From Streptomyces sp. SLBN-118 (lineage in GTDB: Bacteria; Actinomycetota; Actinomycetes; Streptomycetales; Streptomycetaceae), in NCBI RefSeq assembly GCF_006715635.1, contig NZ_VFNP01000001.1:2418001-2482000 (forward strand): a stretch of DNA of 64,000 nucleotides, in the 5' to 3' direction. A model generated the notes under the pieces. That model was given only the letters and a program-made list of their open reading frames with translations. It did no database searches and was not told the origin of the DNA. Position 1 is the first letter of the stretch; the number at the start of each line of letters is the position of its first letter. This document shows positions 1 to 9,286 of this stretch, one piece after another. The translations under genes were made by a program, and so were the position numbers.

Positions 1-1
1 C

Positions 2-787
2 GAGAAGATCGACATCAATGGCGACGGCACCCCGCTGCGCTACATGGACAAGCCGAGCAAGGACGGCGCGTCCAAGGACGCCTGGTACTCGGGTATCGGC
101 GGCATCGACGTCCACTACTCCTCGGGCCCGGCGAACCACTGGTACTACCTGCTCTCCGAGGGCAGCGGACCCAAGACCATCAACGGGGTCAACTACGACT
201 CCCCGACCTCCGACGGTCTGCCCGTGACCGGCATCGGCCGGGACAAGGCGTCGCTGATCTGGTTCAAGGCGCTCACCACGAAGTTCAACTCCACCACGAA
301 CTACGCGGGCGCCCGTACGGGCACCATCGCGGTCGCGACGGAGCTGTACGGAGCCACCAGCGCCGAGGTCAAGTCCGTGACCGACGCGTGGGCCGGCATC
401 AACGTCGGCGCCCGCCCCGGCGGCGGCGACCCCGATCCGGGCACGGTGTTCGAGAACACCACTGACGTGGCCATCCCGGACAACGGCGCCGCGGTGAGCT
501 CGCCGGTCACCGTCACCGGCCGCACCGGCAACGCCCCCAGCACCCTCAAGGTCGGCGTGGACATCATCCACACCTGGCGCGGCGACCTCGTGGTCGACCT
601 GGTCGCACCGGACGGATCGGTCTACAACCTCAAGCCGTTCAGCGGCTCCGACTCCGCCGACAACGTCCAGGCCACGTACACCGTCAACGCCTCCTCCGAG
701 GTCGCCAACGGCACCTGGAAGCTCCGCGTCCAGGACAAGGCCGCCTGGGACACCGGCTACATCAACAGCTTCAAGCTCACCTTCTGA
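2..787 (+). CDS. M4 (thermolysin-like) neutral metalloprotease, C-terminal part with P domain
   Basis: This is the 3' end of a gene that begins before the window; the reading frame is open from base 2. The first ~130 residues match the C-terminal helical half of M4 metalloproteases, including the hallmark HYSSGPANHWYYLLSEG and a following GIGRDKA stretch. The zinc-binding HEXXH must lie upstream of the window. The last ~110 residues, from about base 450, form a proprotein-convertase P (Homo B) domain, with IPDN, DLVVDLVAPDGS and NGTWKLRVQD. This combination is common in secreted Streptomyces proteases. The enzyme would be exported and cleave extracellular protein. The gene ends at TGA 785-787, just before a strong hairpin. 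Confidence 0.93.
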   Translation, partial: EKIDINGDGTPLRYMDKPSKDGASKDAWYSGIGGIDVHYSSGPANHWYYLLSEGSGPKTINGVNYDSPTSDGLPVTGIGRDKASLIWFKALTTKFNSTTNYAGARTGTIAVATELYGATSAEVKSVTDAWAGINVGARPGGGDPDPGTVFENTTDVAIPDNGAAVSSPVTVTGRTGNAPSTLKVGVDIIHTWRGDLVVDLVAPDGSVYNLKPFSGSDSADNVQATYTVNASSEVANGTWKLRVQDKAAWDTGYINSFKLTF

Positions 788-820
788 GGCTTGACGCGAA
801 GTAACGGAAGTAACGCAAGG

Positions 821-851
821 AAGCTGCCCGGGGCGAGTCCCCGGGCAGCTT
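821..851. terminator. Bidirectional stem-loop terminator between protease and glgP
   Basis: A perfect 13-bp inverted repeat (821-833 against 839-851, arm AAGCTGCCCGGGG) with a 5-base loop sits between two convergent genes, 34 bp after the protease stop and 65 bp from the glgP stop. It can serve both strands. Confidence 0.75.
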
Positions 852-915
852 TCGCGTTCGGCGGGCGACGGAAACGGCGAACGGCCTCCGTCCGTGCCGG
901 CAAAACTCCCCCGCC

Positions 916-3591
916 TCAGCGCATCAGCACACCCGCGCCCTCCCCCGTCGCCTCGGTCGGCAGCGCCACCAAACCCAGATCGGCGCTGGTCGCGAGCAGC
1001 GGATGAGCAGGCAGGATGCGCACCGTATAGCCGAACGGGCCCGTGCGGTCCAGCGCGAGCGGGCCCTCGTAGACCCAGCGGCCCTCCAGGTCGGGGCCGC
1101 CTGTCGGCTTGAGCGGGAAGGTCTGGGCGTCGGCGATCGCGTCGTCGGAGTCGACGCGGCCGGCCACCGCCTGCACCTCCACGTCGTCCGGCTGGAGTTC
1201 GCCGAGTGCGACCCGTACTCGCAGCGCCAGCGTGGATCCCAGTTCGGCCGTTCCCCCTGCCGCCGACTGCTCCAGCGCCTCCACATGGTCGACGGCCACG
1301 TGCGGCCAGCTCACCCGCACCCGGCCCTTCCAGGACGCCAGCTCCCGAGCGGTCTCGGCGTTCAGGGACCGGTGGGCCCGGGCGGCCGGGGCGTACAGAC
1401 GCTCGACGTACTCCCGGACCATGCGGCCCGCGAGCACCTTGGGGCCGAGCGTGGTCAGCGTGCGCCGGACCATCTCGATCCAGCGCTGCGGCAGCCCGCC
1501 CGCGCCCCGGTCGTAGAAGCGGGGCGCCACCCGGTTCTCGATCAGCTCGTACAGCGCGCCCGCCTCCAGCTGGTCACGCCGGTCCTCGTCCGTCGCCGAG
1601 CCGTCGGCCGTCGGGATCGCCCAGCCGAAGTCCGGCTCGAACCACTCGTCCCACCAGCCGTCGAGTACGGACAGGTTGAGGCAGCCGTTGAGCGCGGCCT
1701 TCATTCCGCTGGTGCCGCACGCCTCCAGCGGCCGCAGCGGGTTGTTCAGCCAGACGTCGCAGCCCGGGTAGAGCTTCTGCGCCATCGCCATCCCGTAGTC
1801 GGGCAGGAAGACGATCCGGTGACGCACCCGCGGATCGTCGGCGAACCGCACCAGCTCCTGGACGAGCCGCTTGCCGCTGTCGTCCGCCGGATGCGCCTTG
1901 CCCGCGACGACGATCTGCACCGGCCTGGTCGGATGCAGCAGCAGCTCCATCAGCCGGTCGCGGTCGCGCAGCATGAGCGTGAGCCGTTTGTACGAGGGGA
2001 CCCGTCGGGCGAAGCCGATGGTGAGGACGTCGGGGTCGAGCACCCCGTCGATCCAGCCCAGCTCGGCCGCCCCCGCACCCCGCTGTCGCCAGGAGGCCCG
2101 CAGCCGCTCCCGTACCTCCAGGACCAGCTGTTCGCGCAGCTCACGGCGCAGCTCCCAGATGTCGGCGTCCGGGATGTCCGCGACGGCGTCCCAGCGCTGG
2201 GAGCCGCCGACGGACAGGACGTCCTCGGCACGACTGGTGCCGATCTGGCGCGCGCCGAGCCGGAACACCTCGGGCGCCACCCAGGTCGGCGCGTGCACGC
2301 CGTTGGTGACGGAGGTGATGGGCACCTCTTCGGCGTCGAAGCCGGGCCACAGCCCGGCGAACATGCCGCGGCTGACGGCCCCGTGGAGGGTGGACACACC
2401 GTTGGCGCGCTGGGCGAGCCGCAGGCCCATGACCGCCATGTTGAAGAGGTTGGGCTCGCCTCCCGGATAGGTCTCCATGCCGAGCTGGAGCACCTTCTCG
2501 ACCGGGACTCCGGGCAGCTCTCCGCGCTCCCCGAAGTGGCGGGCGACGAGTTCGCGGTCGAAGCGGTCGATCCCGGCGGGCACCGGCGTGTGGGTGGTGA
2601 ACACGGTTCCGGCACGCACCGCTTCGAGCGCGGCGTCGAAGTCGAGCCCCTGGCCGCCGCGTTCCTGGGGCTCTCCCAGTTCGCGGATGCGCTCCAGACC
2701 GAGGAAGCCGGCGTGTCCCTCGTTGGTGTGGAACACCTCGGGCGCGGGATGGCCGGTGAGGCGGCAGTAAGCCCGCACCGCCCGTACGCCCCCGATGCCC
2801 AGCAGCATCTCCTGGAGCAGCCGGTGCTCGCTGCCACCGCCGTAGAGCCGGTCGGTGACATCGCGCTCGCCGGGGCCGTTCTCCTCGACGTCCGAGTCGA
2901 GCATCAGCAGCGGTACGCGGCCGACCTGCGCCATCCAGATGTGCGCGCGCAGCGAGCGCCCGCCGGGCAGCGCGAGGGACACCAGGCAGGGTGTCCCGTC
3001 GGGCTCCCGCAGCAGGCTGACGGGCAGTTCGTTGGGGTCGAGCAGCGGATAGTGCTCCTGCTGCCAGCCGTCTCGGGAGAGGGACTGGCGGAAGTAGCCG
3101 TGGCGGTAGAGCAGCCCGACGCCGATCAGCGGCACACCGAGGTCGCTCGCGGCCTTGAGATGGTCGCCGGCCAGGATGCCCAGGCCGCCGGAGTACTGGG
3201 GCAGTGCCGCGGTGACGCCGAACTCGGGCGAGAAGTAGGCGACCGCTGCGGGGAATTCGGCTTCTTCGGGGGCATGGTCCCCGAGGGAGCGATTGTGTGC
3301 CTGGTACCACCTGCCACCGTGCAGGTAGTCGTCCAGGTCGTCGGCGACGGCGGCGAGCCGGCGCAGAAAGCGCCGGTCCCCGGCCAGTTCCGCCAGCCGG
3401 GCTGCGGACACTGATCCGAGCAGTCGTACGGGATCTCGTCCCGCCGCCTGCCAGCCGTCGGGGTCGACGGCCTGGAAGAGGTCACGGGTCTCGGTGTGCC
3501 AGGACCAGCGCAGATTGCGCGCCAGTTCACTGAGCGGGAGGAGTGGTTCGGGGAGGACGGGGCGGACGGTGAATCGACGAATGGCCTTCAC
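916..3591 (-). CDS. glgP: Alpha-glucan (maltodextrin/glycogen) phosphorylase, GT35
   Basis: The enzyme phosphorolyses alpha-1,4-glucan to glucose-1-phosphate using pyridoxal phosphate. The N-terminus carries the DUF3417 region seen in actinobacterial GlgP ([16 protein letters not shown], then NLRWSWH). The C-terminal half has the PLP-region motif [19 protein letters not shown] and a GWWDEW stretch. I chose the GTG at 3591 (protein VKAIRRF..., ~891 aa) because homologues start there and GGTGG lies a few bases upstream. The frame stays open to 3732, and a GTG at 3600 is the main alternative. It faces the metalloprotease across a terminator and lies 8 kb from the glgE operon, whose product it could degrade. 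Confidence 0.93.
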   Translation of the reverse strand: MKAIRRFTVRPVLPEPLLPLSELARNLRWSWHTETRDLFQAVDPDGWQAAGRDPVRLLGSVSAARLAELAGDRRFLRRLAAVADDLDDYLHGGRWYQAHNRSLGDHAPEEAEFPAAVAYFSPEFGVTAALPQYSGGLGILAGDHLKAASDLGVPLIGVGLLYRHGYFRQSLSRDGWQQEHYPLLDPNELPVSLLREPDGTPCLVSLALPGGRSLRAHIWMAQVGRVPLLMLDSDVEENGPGERDVTDRLYGGGSEHRLLQEMLLGIGGVRAVRAYCRLTGHPAPEVFHTNEGHAGFLGLERIRELGEPQERGGQGLDFDAALEAVRAGTVFTTHTPVPAGIDRFDRELVARHFGERGELPGVPVEKVLQLGMETYPGGEPNLFNMAVMGLRLAQRANGVSTLHGAVSRGMFAGLWPGFDAEEVPITSVTNGVHAPTWVAPEVFRLGARQIGTSRAEDVLSVGGSQRWDAVADIPDADIWELRRELREQLVLEVRERLRASWRQRGAGAAELGWIDGVLDPDVLTIGFARRVPSYKRLTLMLRDRDRLMELLLHPTRPVQIVVAGKAHPADDSGKRLVQELVRFADDPRVRHRIVFLPDYGMAMAQKLYPGCDVWLNNPLRPLEACGTSGMKAALNGCLNLSVLDGWWDEWFEPDFGWAIPTADGSATDEDRRDQLEAGALYELIENRVAPRFYDRGAGGLPQRWIEMVRRTLTTLGPKVLAGRMVREYVERLYAPAARAHRSLNAETARELASWKGRVRVSWPHVAVDHVEALEQSAAGGTAELGSTLALRVRVALGELQPDDVEVQAVAGRVDSDDAIADAQTFPLKPTGGPDLEGRWVYEGPLALDRTGPFGYTVRILPAHPLLATSADLGLVALPTEATGEGAGVLMR

Positions 3592-3752
3592 GGGTTCCAC
3601 CTTCGCAGGGGAGGTACGCATCCGAGGGGACGCACGACGGTGTGCGTCCTTTTCCGTCTCGACAGACGGTAGTGGTACCCCGCCCTCCTCAACCACGGCG
3701 CGCGCCGGTCCCATGGGCGGGCGCCGGTGCATTCAGCACGCCGGAGGGGTGT

Positions 3753-5039
3753 TCAGCGCGGCGAGCGAACCGCCAGGTGATAGGGAGAGCCCTGGTTGAC
3801 GGTCCCCGGGTCGAAGGCCCCGGTGGCCGCGTACCGGGCGGCGATCTCGGCGCGTTCCCACTGGGGGATCACCTCGTCGATGTCGGTGAAGCCGCCGGGG
3901 GCGCGCTCGTGGGCGAGGTTGATGACGATCTCGGGGCCGAGGTCGCGGTTCGCCCGCTGGAGTTCGGTCATCGCGGGCCTGCGTTCGGCCTCGTACGCGG
4001 CGAGCGCGTGTGCGGGGTCGCGGTGCAGGGCCATCGCGTGGCCGAGCGCGCGGGCGTCGACGACGGACTGGGTCGCGCCGTTGGATCCGATCGGGTACAT
4101 GGCGTGGGCCGCGTCGCCGATCAGCGTCGTACGGCCGACGGACCAGCGCTCCAGCGGTTCGCGGTCCACCATCGGGTACTCGAAGGCGCCTTCGGCGGCC
4201 CGTAGCACCTCAGGGACGCTGACGCCGTCGAAGTCCCAGCCCTCGTAGTGGTGCAGGAACTTCTCGACAGGGACCCTCCGGTTCCAGTCTCCGCGCGTAG
4301 CGCCGCCTACGGTGTCGGCGGGCATCGCGAGCGCCCAGTTGACCAGCACCTCGCCGCTGTCCTTGTCGGGCTCGGTCATCGGGTAGACCACGGCCTTCTG
4401 GAGGTCGTCGCCCGCGATCAGCATGAAGCTGCCGTCCTGGTGGGCGGGCATCCATGAGACACCGCGCCAGATGAGCATGCCGTTCCAGGGCGGCTCGCCC
4501 TCGCCCGGGTTGAGCGCGGCGCGCACCGTGGAGCGGATGCCGTCGGCGCCGATGAGGACGTCGGGTTCGAGGGAGGCCCTGCCGCGCCGGGCACCGTCGC
4601 GGTGTTCGAGCTGGACTCTGGGGCGGCAGTCGACAAGCGGTTCGAGGCCGGTGACTCTGACGCCGCCGACGATCGCGCCGGGGCCGAGCCGGGCGCGTAC
4701 CGCGTCGGCGAGGGCGCGGTGGAGTTCGCCGCGCTGTATGGAGAGCTGGGGCCAGTGGTAGCCGGCGCCGAGGCCGCGCGGCTCGCGGGAGATGAGGCTG
4801 CCGCTGCGGTGGTAGTAGCGCAGCTCCCGGGTGCGTACGGAGCACTCCTCCAGCCGGTCGAGCAGCCCGAGCGCGTCGAGTTCGCGCACCGCGTTGGGCA
4901 TGATGTTCAGCCCGGCGCCGGCCGGCCGCAGGTCGCGGACCGTCTCGACGACGGTGATCCGTTCGAATCCGGCGGCGTGCAGGGCGAGTGCCGCAGCGAG
5001 TCCGGCGATTCCACCGCCGGCGATCATGATGTGGGGCAT
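3753..5039 (-). CDS. FAD-dependent class A monooxygenase (PhzS/salicylate hydroxylase-like)
   Basis: A 428-aa flavoprotein hydroxylase that would use NAD(P)H and O2 to hydroxylate an aromatic substrate in the cytoplasm. The N-terminal Rossmann motif is GGGIAGLAAALALHAAG. A GADGIRSTVR motif follows at about residue 160-170, and the FAD-ribityl motif LIGDAAHAMYPIGSNGA lies near residue 315. The MYP-GxNGA form of that motif is typical of the PhzS-like branch. The ATG start follows GGAGG closely. It is the last gene of a leftward set, 19 bp after the PrnB-like gene, so the two are probably co-transcribed and act on the same metabolite. The substrate cannot be read from the sequence. Confidence 0.88.
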   Translation of the reverse strand: MPHIMIAGGGIAGLAAALALHAAGFERITVVETVRDLRPAGAGLNIMPNAVRELDALGLLDRLEECSVRTRELRYYHRSGSLISREPRGLGAGYHWPQLSIQRGELHRALADAVRARLGPGAIVGGVRVTGLEPLVDCRPRVQLEHRDGARRGRASLEPDVLIGADGIRSTVRAALNPGEGEPPWNGMLIWRGVSWMPAHQDGSFMLIAGDDLQKAVVYPMTEPDKDSGEVLVNWALAMPADTVGGATRGDWNRRVPVEKFLHHYEGWDFDGVSVPEVLRAAEGAFEYPMVDREPLERWSVGRTTLIGDAAHAMYPIGSNGATQSVVDARALGHAMALHRDPAHALAAYEAERRPAMTELQRANRDLGPEIVINLAHERAPGGFTDIDEVIPQWERAEIAARYAATGAFDPGTVNQGSPYHLAVRSPR

Positions 5040-5058
5040 GGAGGACCTCCAGGGACGG

Positions 5059-6180
5059 TCAGGCGACGGGGGTGCGCGGCCGCTCGGTCGAACGGCGTAC
5101 GAGGGTCTCGTTGTCCCGGGTCAGATCGAGTACCGAGCGGAGCAGCTCGATGGGGGCTCCGCCGCTGCCCACGTCGTACAGCCGCACGTCCTCGCTGTAC
5201 GCCTTGCGGGCGAGGGTGAAGTGGCGGGCCCGGAAGGTCTTGAGGATGCGCAGCACGCGGGCGAGGGAGACGGCGGACGCGGCAAGCTGTGGCGGCAGCC
5301 GGTGGGCCGCCTCCCAGCTGATGGCGGCCGAGAGTTTGGAGACGGCGGAGGTGCCGGCCTTGTGCGCGGCGTAGTGGGCGCGCCAGGAAGGGAGGCTGTA
5401 GCGCACCGAGTCGTCGAGGAAGGCGTCGTAGGCGGGGTTGCTGCGGTCGCACTGCCACAGCGTCAGATCGACCAGCCAGAGCGGCACCTGGGCGGCGGCC
5501 GGGCCGAGGTAGTCGGTGCCCCCGACGTCGATCTCCTCGAAGTAGGAGCGCATCCGGGTGGCGAAGAAGACCGGCGAGACATTGGCGATGGTGAAGTCGA
5601 TGGAGTCGACCATGGACTGCACATGCTGGGCGGTGCGGTCGAGCGCGAGGGCGAAGCCCGGTTCGTAGGGCTCACAGCGGGCGAGTTGGGCGCAGGTGTC
5701 GAGCGCCGCCACCAGGCTGGGGAAGGCCATCCGGACCGCGTCCTGGAGATGGCTCTCCATGATGTCGCCGGTGTACATCCGCTGCCGGGCGCCGAGGGGA
5801 TTCCAAGCCGTGTAGTGGTGCACGGTGTCGCGCGGCACCATGTCGGTGCGCCGGCCCAGCTCTTCGAGCACCGGCAGGACTTCGGGCACCGCCGCAACGG
5901 GCTCGACGCCGTGCCGTTTGAGCGATCCGAGGAGGATGCCGAGGTCGCGCATCGCGGCGAGCGCGTCGGTGATGCCGAGCGCGGCGACCCGTTCGGGCTC
6001 GGGCACCAGGGTGCGCAGGGCGACGGTGAGCGCGGGCACATCGGCGTCGGCGTTCATCGCGGGCAGCGCTGCGAGCAGCGCGTCGGCGCCGAGCGGGTCG
6101 GCCGCCCGTATCTCGGCTATCCGGTAGCGCGGATCGCAGCGCAACAGGAGACCGGGCGCGACTAGGTCGTACAAGGTCAA
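5059..6180 (-). CDS. PrnB-like haem enzyme (monodechloroaminopyrrolnitrin synthase family, indoleamine-dioxygenase fold)
   Basis: It resembles PrnB of pyrrolnitrin biosynthesis, which rearranges the indole ring of 7-chloro-tryptophan and belongs to the IDO/TDO haem superfamily. Blocks shared with PrnB as I recall it are LGSLKRHGVEP, VGGTDYLGPAAAQVPL, TFRARHFTLARKAY (containing the histidine aligned with the PrnB haem ligand, about residue 320 here) and VGSGGAP. Length is 373 aa against ~361 for PrnB. The frame is open to a TTG at 6201, but GAGGGGGG lies 7 bases before the TTG at 6180, so I chose 6180. No halogenase or Rieske enzyme (PrnA/C/D) is nearby. The substrate is therefore probably not chlorotryptophan; tryptophan, tyrosine or a derivative is an inference. 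Confidence 0.82.
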   Translation of the reverse strand: MTLYDLVAPGLLLRCDPRYRIAEIRAADPLGADALLAALPAMNADADVPALTVALRTLVPEPERVAALGITDALAAMRDLGILLGSLKRHGVEPVAAVPEVLPVLEELGRRTDMVPRDTVHHYTAWNPLGARQRMYTGDIMESHLQDAVRMAFPSLVAALDTCAQLARCEPYEPGFALALDRTAQHVQSMVDSIDFTIANVSPVFFATRMRSYFEEIDVGGTDYLGPAAAQVPLWLVDLTLWQCDRSNPAYDAFLDDSVRYSLPSWRAHYAAHKAGTSAVSKLSAAISWEAAHRLPPQLAASAVSLARVLRILKTFRARHFTLARKAYSEDVRLYDVGSGGAPIELLRSVLDLTRDNETLVRRSTERPRTPVA

Positions 6181-6304
6181 CGGAATGCCCCCCTCGGGCA
6201 ACGTCGGTTCAGTGGGTGGGATGCGGCGCGTTTGCTCACGTCACGCCCTCACCGGTCGCTTTCGCCGCCTGCGTACGCCTACCCGCACGCACTCGCCGCA
6301 TTGG

Positions 6305-7720
6305 TCACTCCACGGGGCCGCCCACACGGCCTGGGCGCGGTGGCGCCGGGACGGGTCCGGGCAGGCGCAGTCGTACGCAGAGCAGGACGGCCAGTGCGGC
6401 GAACGCTGCGCCGGCCAGCAGCGCGGAGCGGAAGCCGGAGGTCTGGGCGGCGGCCGAGGAGCCGCCTTGCGCGGTGGCCACCGCCACCAGGACGGCAAGA
6501 CCGAGCACCGAGCCGAACTGCTGGCTGGTGTTGACGAGTCCGGAGGCGAGGCCGGTCTCCTCGGGCGCGGCCTCGGCGGTGGCGGCGACATTGGTGGTGA
6601 CCATGACCAGCGGCAGGGCGGCGCCGAGGACCAGGCTGGGTGCCAGGACCGTCGTGGCGAAGGTTCCGTCGGCGGACAGGGCGAGCGCCAGCCACACCAT
6701 GCCCGCGAGGAGCAGCCCGAAGCCGGCGGTCATGGTCGCTCTGAGCCCGATCCGGACGATGAGACGACCGGTCTGCGGGGCGACGGCGACGACCACCAGC
6801 GACAGTGGCAGCAGTCCGAGTCCGCCGGTCAGCGGGGAACGGTCGAGAACGCTCTGCAGATAGAGGCTGACCAGGAAGAACATCGGAAACAGCGCCATCT
6901 GGGCCAGTGCGCTGAGGATATTGGCGTCCCGCAGCGCTGGCCGCCGCAGCACGGCGGGCGGCACCAGAGGGCCAGGGACCCTCGACTCCAGTACGGCGAA
7001 GGCCGCGAGCAGGACCAGACCCGCACCGCCGGCCAGGAGGGTCCGTGTGCTGGTCCACCCGGACTCGCCCGCGCCGACGAGTGCGTACGCCACCAGCCCG
7101 AGGCCGCCGGTGGCCGTGATTGCTCCGCCGAGGTCGAAGCCGGGCCGTGCGCTGCGCGTCCCCCCGTCGAGAACGCGCAGTGCGAGCAGTCCTATGACCA
7201 GGGCGAGGAGCACATTGAGCCAGAAGGTGGAGCGCCAGCCGAGCAGATCGGTGAGCACTCCGCCGAGCACGGTGCCCAGCACCCCGCCCAGCCCGCCCAT
7301 CGCGGCGAAGGCGCCCAGCGCCTTGTGCCGTCCGGGCCCGTTCGGGAAGAGGTGGAGCAGCAGGGCGAACGCCGCGGCGGCGGCGAAGGCGGCCCCCGCT
7401 CCCTGCACGGAGCGCGCGGCGATCAGGGCGCCCGGTGTCGTGGCGAGAGCGCCGGCCGCGGATGCGGCGGCCAGCAGTCCCAGGCCGGCGAGGTAGAGCC
7501 GGCGGTGGCCGAGGAGATCGGCCAGGCGCCCGCCGAGCAGCAGCAGTCCGCCGAAGGTGATGAGGTAGCCGTTGGCCACCCAGGACAGCCCGGCCGAGCC
7601 GGAGCCGAGGTCGTCGCCGACCGACGGCAGGGCGACGTTGACGATGGCCGTGTCCGTGATCAGCAGCAGCTGGGTGGAGGCGAGCAGCCCGAGCGCGGCG
7701 CCCGGACGGGCCGAGGTCAC
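6305..7720 (-). CDS. MFS drug/metabolite exporter, DHA2 (14-TM) family
   Basis: A 471-aa integral membrane transporter that would export a small molecule by proton antiport. Near the start it has STQLLLITDTAIVNVALPSV, the DHA2 motif in TM1, and then a motif-A-like GGRLADLLGHRR loop. Many hydrophobic segments follow, enough for about 14 helices. The frame is open to 7831, but the GTG at 7720 overlaps the stop of the upstream HpaB-like gene by 4 bp (GTGA), which indicates translational coupling and fixes the start. Its place between two oxygenase genes suggests it exports, or gives resistance to, the pathway product. Confidence 0.88.
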   Translation of the reverse strand: MTSARPGAALGLLASTQLLLITDTAIVNVALPSVGDDLGSGSAGLSWVANGYLITFGGLLLLGGRLADLLGHRRLYLAGLGLLAAASAAGALATTPGALIAARSVQGAGAAFAAAAAFALLLHLFPNGPGRHKALGAFAAMGGLGGVLGTVLGGVLTDLLGWRSTFWLNVLLALVIGLLALRVLDGGTRSARPGFDLGGAITATGGLGLVAYALVGAGESGWTSTRTLLAGGAGLVLLAAFAVLESRVPGPLVPPAVLRRPALRDANILSALAQMALFPMFFLVSLYLQSVLDRSPLTGGLGLLPLSLVVVAVAPQTGRLIVRIGLRATMTAGFGLLLAGMVWLALALSADGTFATTVLAPSLVLGAALPLVMVTTNVAATAEAAPEETGLASGLVNTSQQFGSVLGLAVLVAVATAQGGSSAAAQTSGFRSALLAGAAFAALAVLLCVRLRLPGPVPAPPRPGRVGGPVE

Positions 7721-9183
7721 CGGCCGGTCCCCGGGCCCTGGTCCAGTCCGGGGCCCACGCTCTGGTCCAGTCCGTAACCGTCGAGACAGGCCTGGGCCAG
7801 TTCCTCGCAGCTGTCCGCGCCGCCCGCCCACGTCTGCATGGTCAGATAGACGTGCGGGGCGCCGTGGTAGAAGCGCTCGTACTGCTCGTGGCGTCCGGCG
7901 AATTCCGAACCGAGTGCGTCCCAGACGAGTTTGAGCAGCTTGACCCGGTCCTCGGCCGGGGTGCCGGGAGCGCGCAGATATTTCCTCAGGACCGGCCCGA
8001 GCTGCGGGTGCAGCAGATCCCCGCCGGAGGCCGGGAGCTGGATGACGCCGCCGCCCGCGAGCAGCTTGATCTCCTGGACCGCGCGCGGGTAGAGCTCACC
8101 GGCCATGATGCGCTGGGCGAAGGAGATCTCCCGGCCGGGCATGACGCCGCCGCGGCCGCCGTCGACCTGCTCGTGGCTCGCCTCGGCGGCCAGTACGAAC
8201 GCCTTGGCCTGGGCGACCATGCCGAGCAGGCGCCCGACCGACTGGGTGACGGCGGGCAGGCGGCAGGTGTTGTTGGCGCGTGTCAGCAGGATGGCGAGGC
8301 CGGTGAGGAATTCGAGCTTGGTCCAGAAGCGGGTGGCCGCCTGGTGGCTGAAGTTGAGATAGGCGGGGGTGTCCCACCACATCGCCGCGGTGGCCTCGGC
8401 ACTGCGGTAGGTCAGCACCCGCTCCCACGGTACGAAGACCTCGTCACAGACCAGCAGCGCGTCGTTCTCGTCGAAGCGCGAGGAGAGCGGGTTGTCGAAG
8501 ACGCTGCGGGCCTGTGCCTCGTACGAAGCACGCGAGTGGAGGGTCAGGCCCGGTGTGGCGACGGGTACCGAGAAGCACAGCGCGTGCTCCGTGTCCTCGG
8601 GCGCCAGTGGCTCGATCGTGCCGACGAGCACCTCGTCGGCGAAGACGGCCCCGCTGCCGATCGTCTTGGCGCCGCTCACCACGATCCCGTCGTCCTTCTC
8701 GGCGACGACCCGCACCGCCAGGTCGTCCTCTCCCTCGCCGGACTGCGGGTTGGTGAGGGTGAAGGCCGCGTACAGATCGTCTTCGGCGAGTCTGCGGTGG
8801 TACGCGAGGGCGTTGTCGGCGCCGTCGAAGGAGTCGGTGGTGAAGACCTGGGGCAGGGCGGCGAATCCCGCGGCTCCGCCCGCCATGTAGTCGGGCGTAC
8901 GCCCGAGGAAGCCGAAGCTCGACTCGGTCCACACCTTGTAGGCGTGCCGCCGGGCGACCAGGTCGTCGTAGGAGCGCGGCACGGCGAAGGCGCGGTGGAT
9001 GCCGCCGGAGGTGAGGGCAGGGGTGTGCCCGGAGTCGTGCGCCAGGTCGTAGAGGTGCGCGACCGACGCCGCGGTGTTGCGGAAGGCGGCATGGCGGGTG
9101 ACGTCCTTGACCCGTTCGCCGTCGAGCCACACCTCACGCCCGTCACACAGCGATGCGAGGTATTCCTGGCCGGACCTGGTCAA
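7717..9183 (-). CDS. 4-hydroxyphenylacetate 3-hydroxylase (HpaB) family flavin-dependent oxygenase
   Basis: This 488-aa protein matches the oxygenase component of two-component FADH2 monooxygenases that ortho-hydroxylate phenols such as 4-hydroxyphenylacetate or tyrosine. The N-terminus has the family pattern (GREVWLDGERVKDVT, then FRNTAASVAHLYDL). RTPDYM and DEVFVPWERVLTY are further family blocks. The start is TTG at 9183 with TGAGGAGAG just upstream. It is the first gene of the leftward set and its stop overlaps the MFS start. The partner flavin reductase (HpaC) is not in the window, so reduced FAD must come from elsewhere. Other HpaB-family members hydroxylate tyrosine or tryptophan derivatives in antibiotic pathways. 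Confidence 0.87.
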   Translation of the reverse strand: MTRSGQEYLASLCDGREVWLDGERVKDVTRHAAFRNTAASVAHLYDLAHDSGHTPALTSGGIHRAFAVPRSYDDLVARRHAYKVWTESSFGFLGRTPDYMAGGAAGFAALPQVFTTDSFDGADNALAYHRRLAEDDLYAAFTLTNPQSGEGEDDLAVRVVAEKDDGIVVSGAKTIGSGAVFADEVLVGTIEPLAPEDTEHALCFSVPVATPGLTLHSRASYEAQARSVFDNPLSSRFDENDALLVCDEVFVPWERVLTYRSAEATAAMWWDTPAYLNFSHQAATRFWTKLEFLTGLAILLTRANNTCRLPAVTQSVGRLLGMVAQAKAFVLAAEASHEQVDGGRGGVMPGREISFAQRIMAGELYPRAVQEIKLLAGGGVIQLPASGGDLLHPQLGPVLRKYLRAPGTPAEDRVKLLKLVWDALGSEFAGRHEQYERFYHGAPHVYLTMQTWAGGADSCEELAQACLDGYGLDQSVGPGLDQGPGTGR

Positions 9184-9286
9184 CGTCTCTCCTCAAACGG
9201 AATGTCCCCCGACACAGCCGAGCCTCGCTCCAGCCATGGACAGTGGGCAATGAACGACCGTCCAGCGGTGATTAAGAACCGGCCAG

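Noticed and set aside
1003..3414. Long open frame antisense to glgP (803 codons), and similar antisense frames at 11836-13746, 13761-15731, 15764-18043, 19626-21623 and 51815-55672
   Set aside because: They are by-products of GC-rich codon use on the opposite strand. The translations are low-complexity (R, G, V, H, Q) with no domains, and strongly supported genes lie on the other strand.
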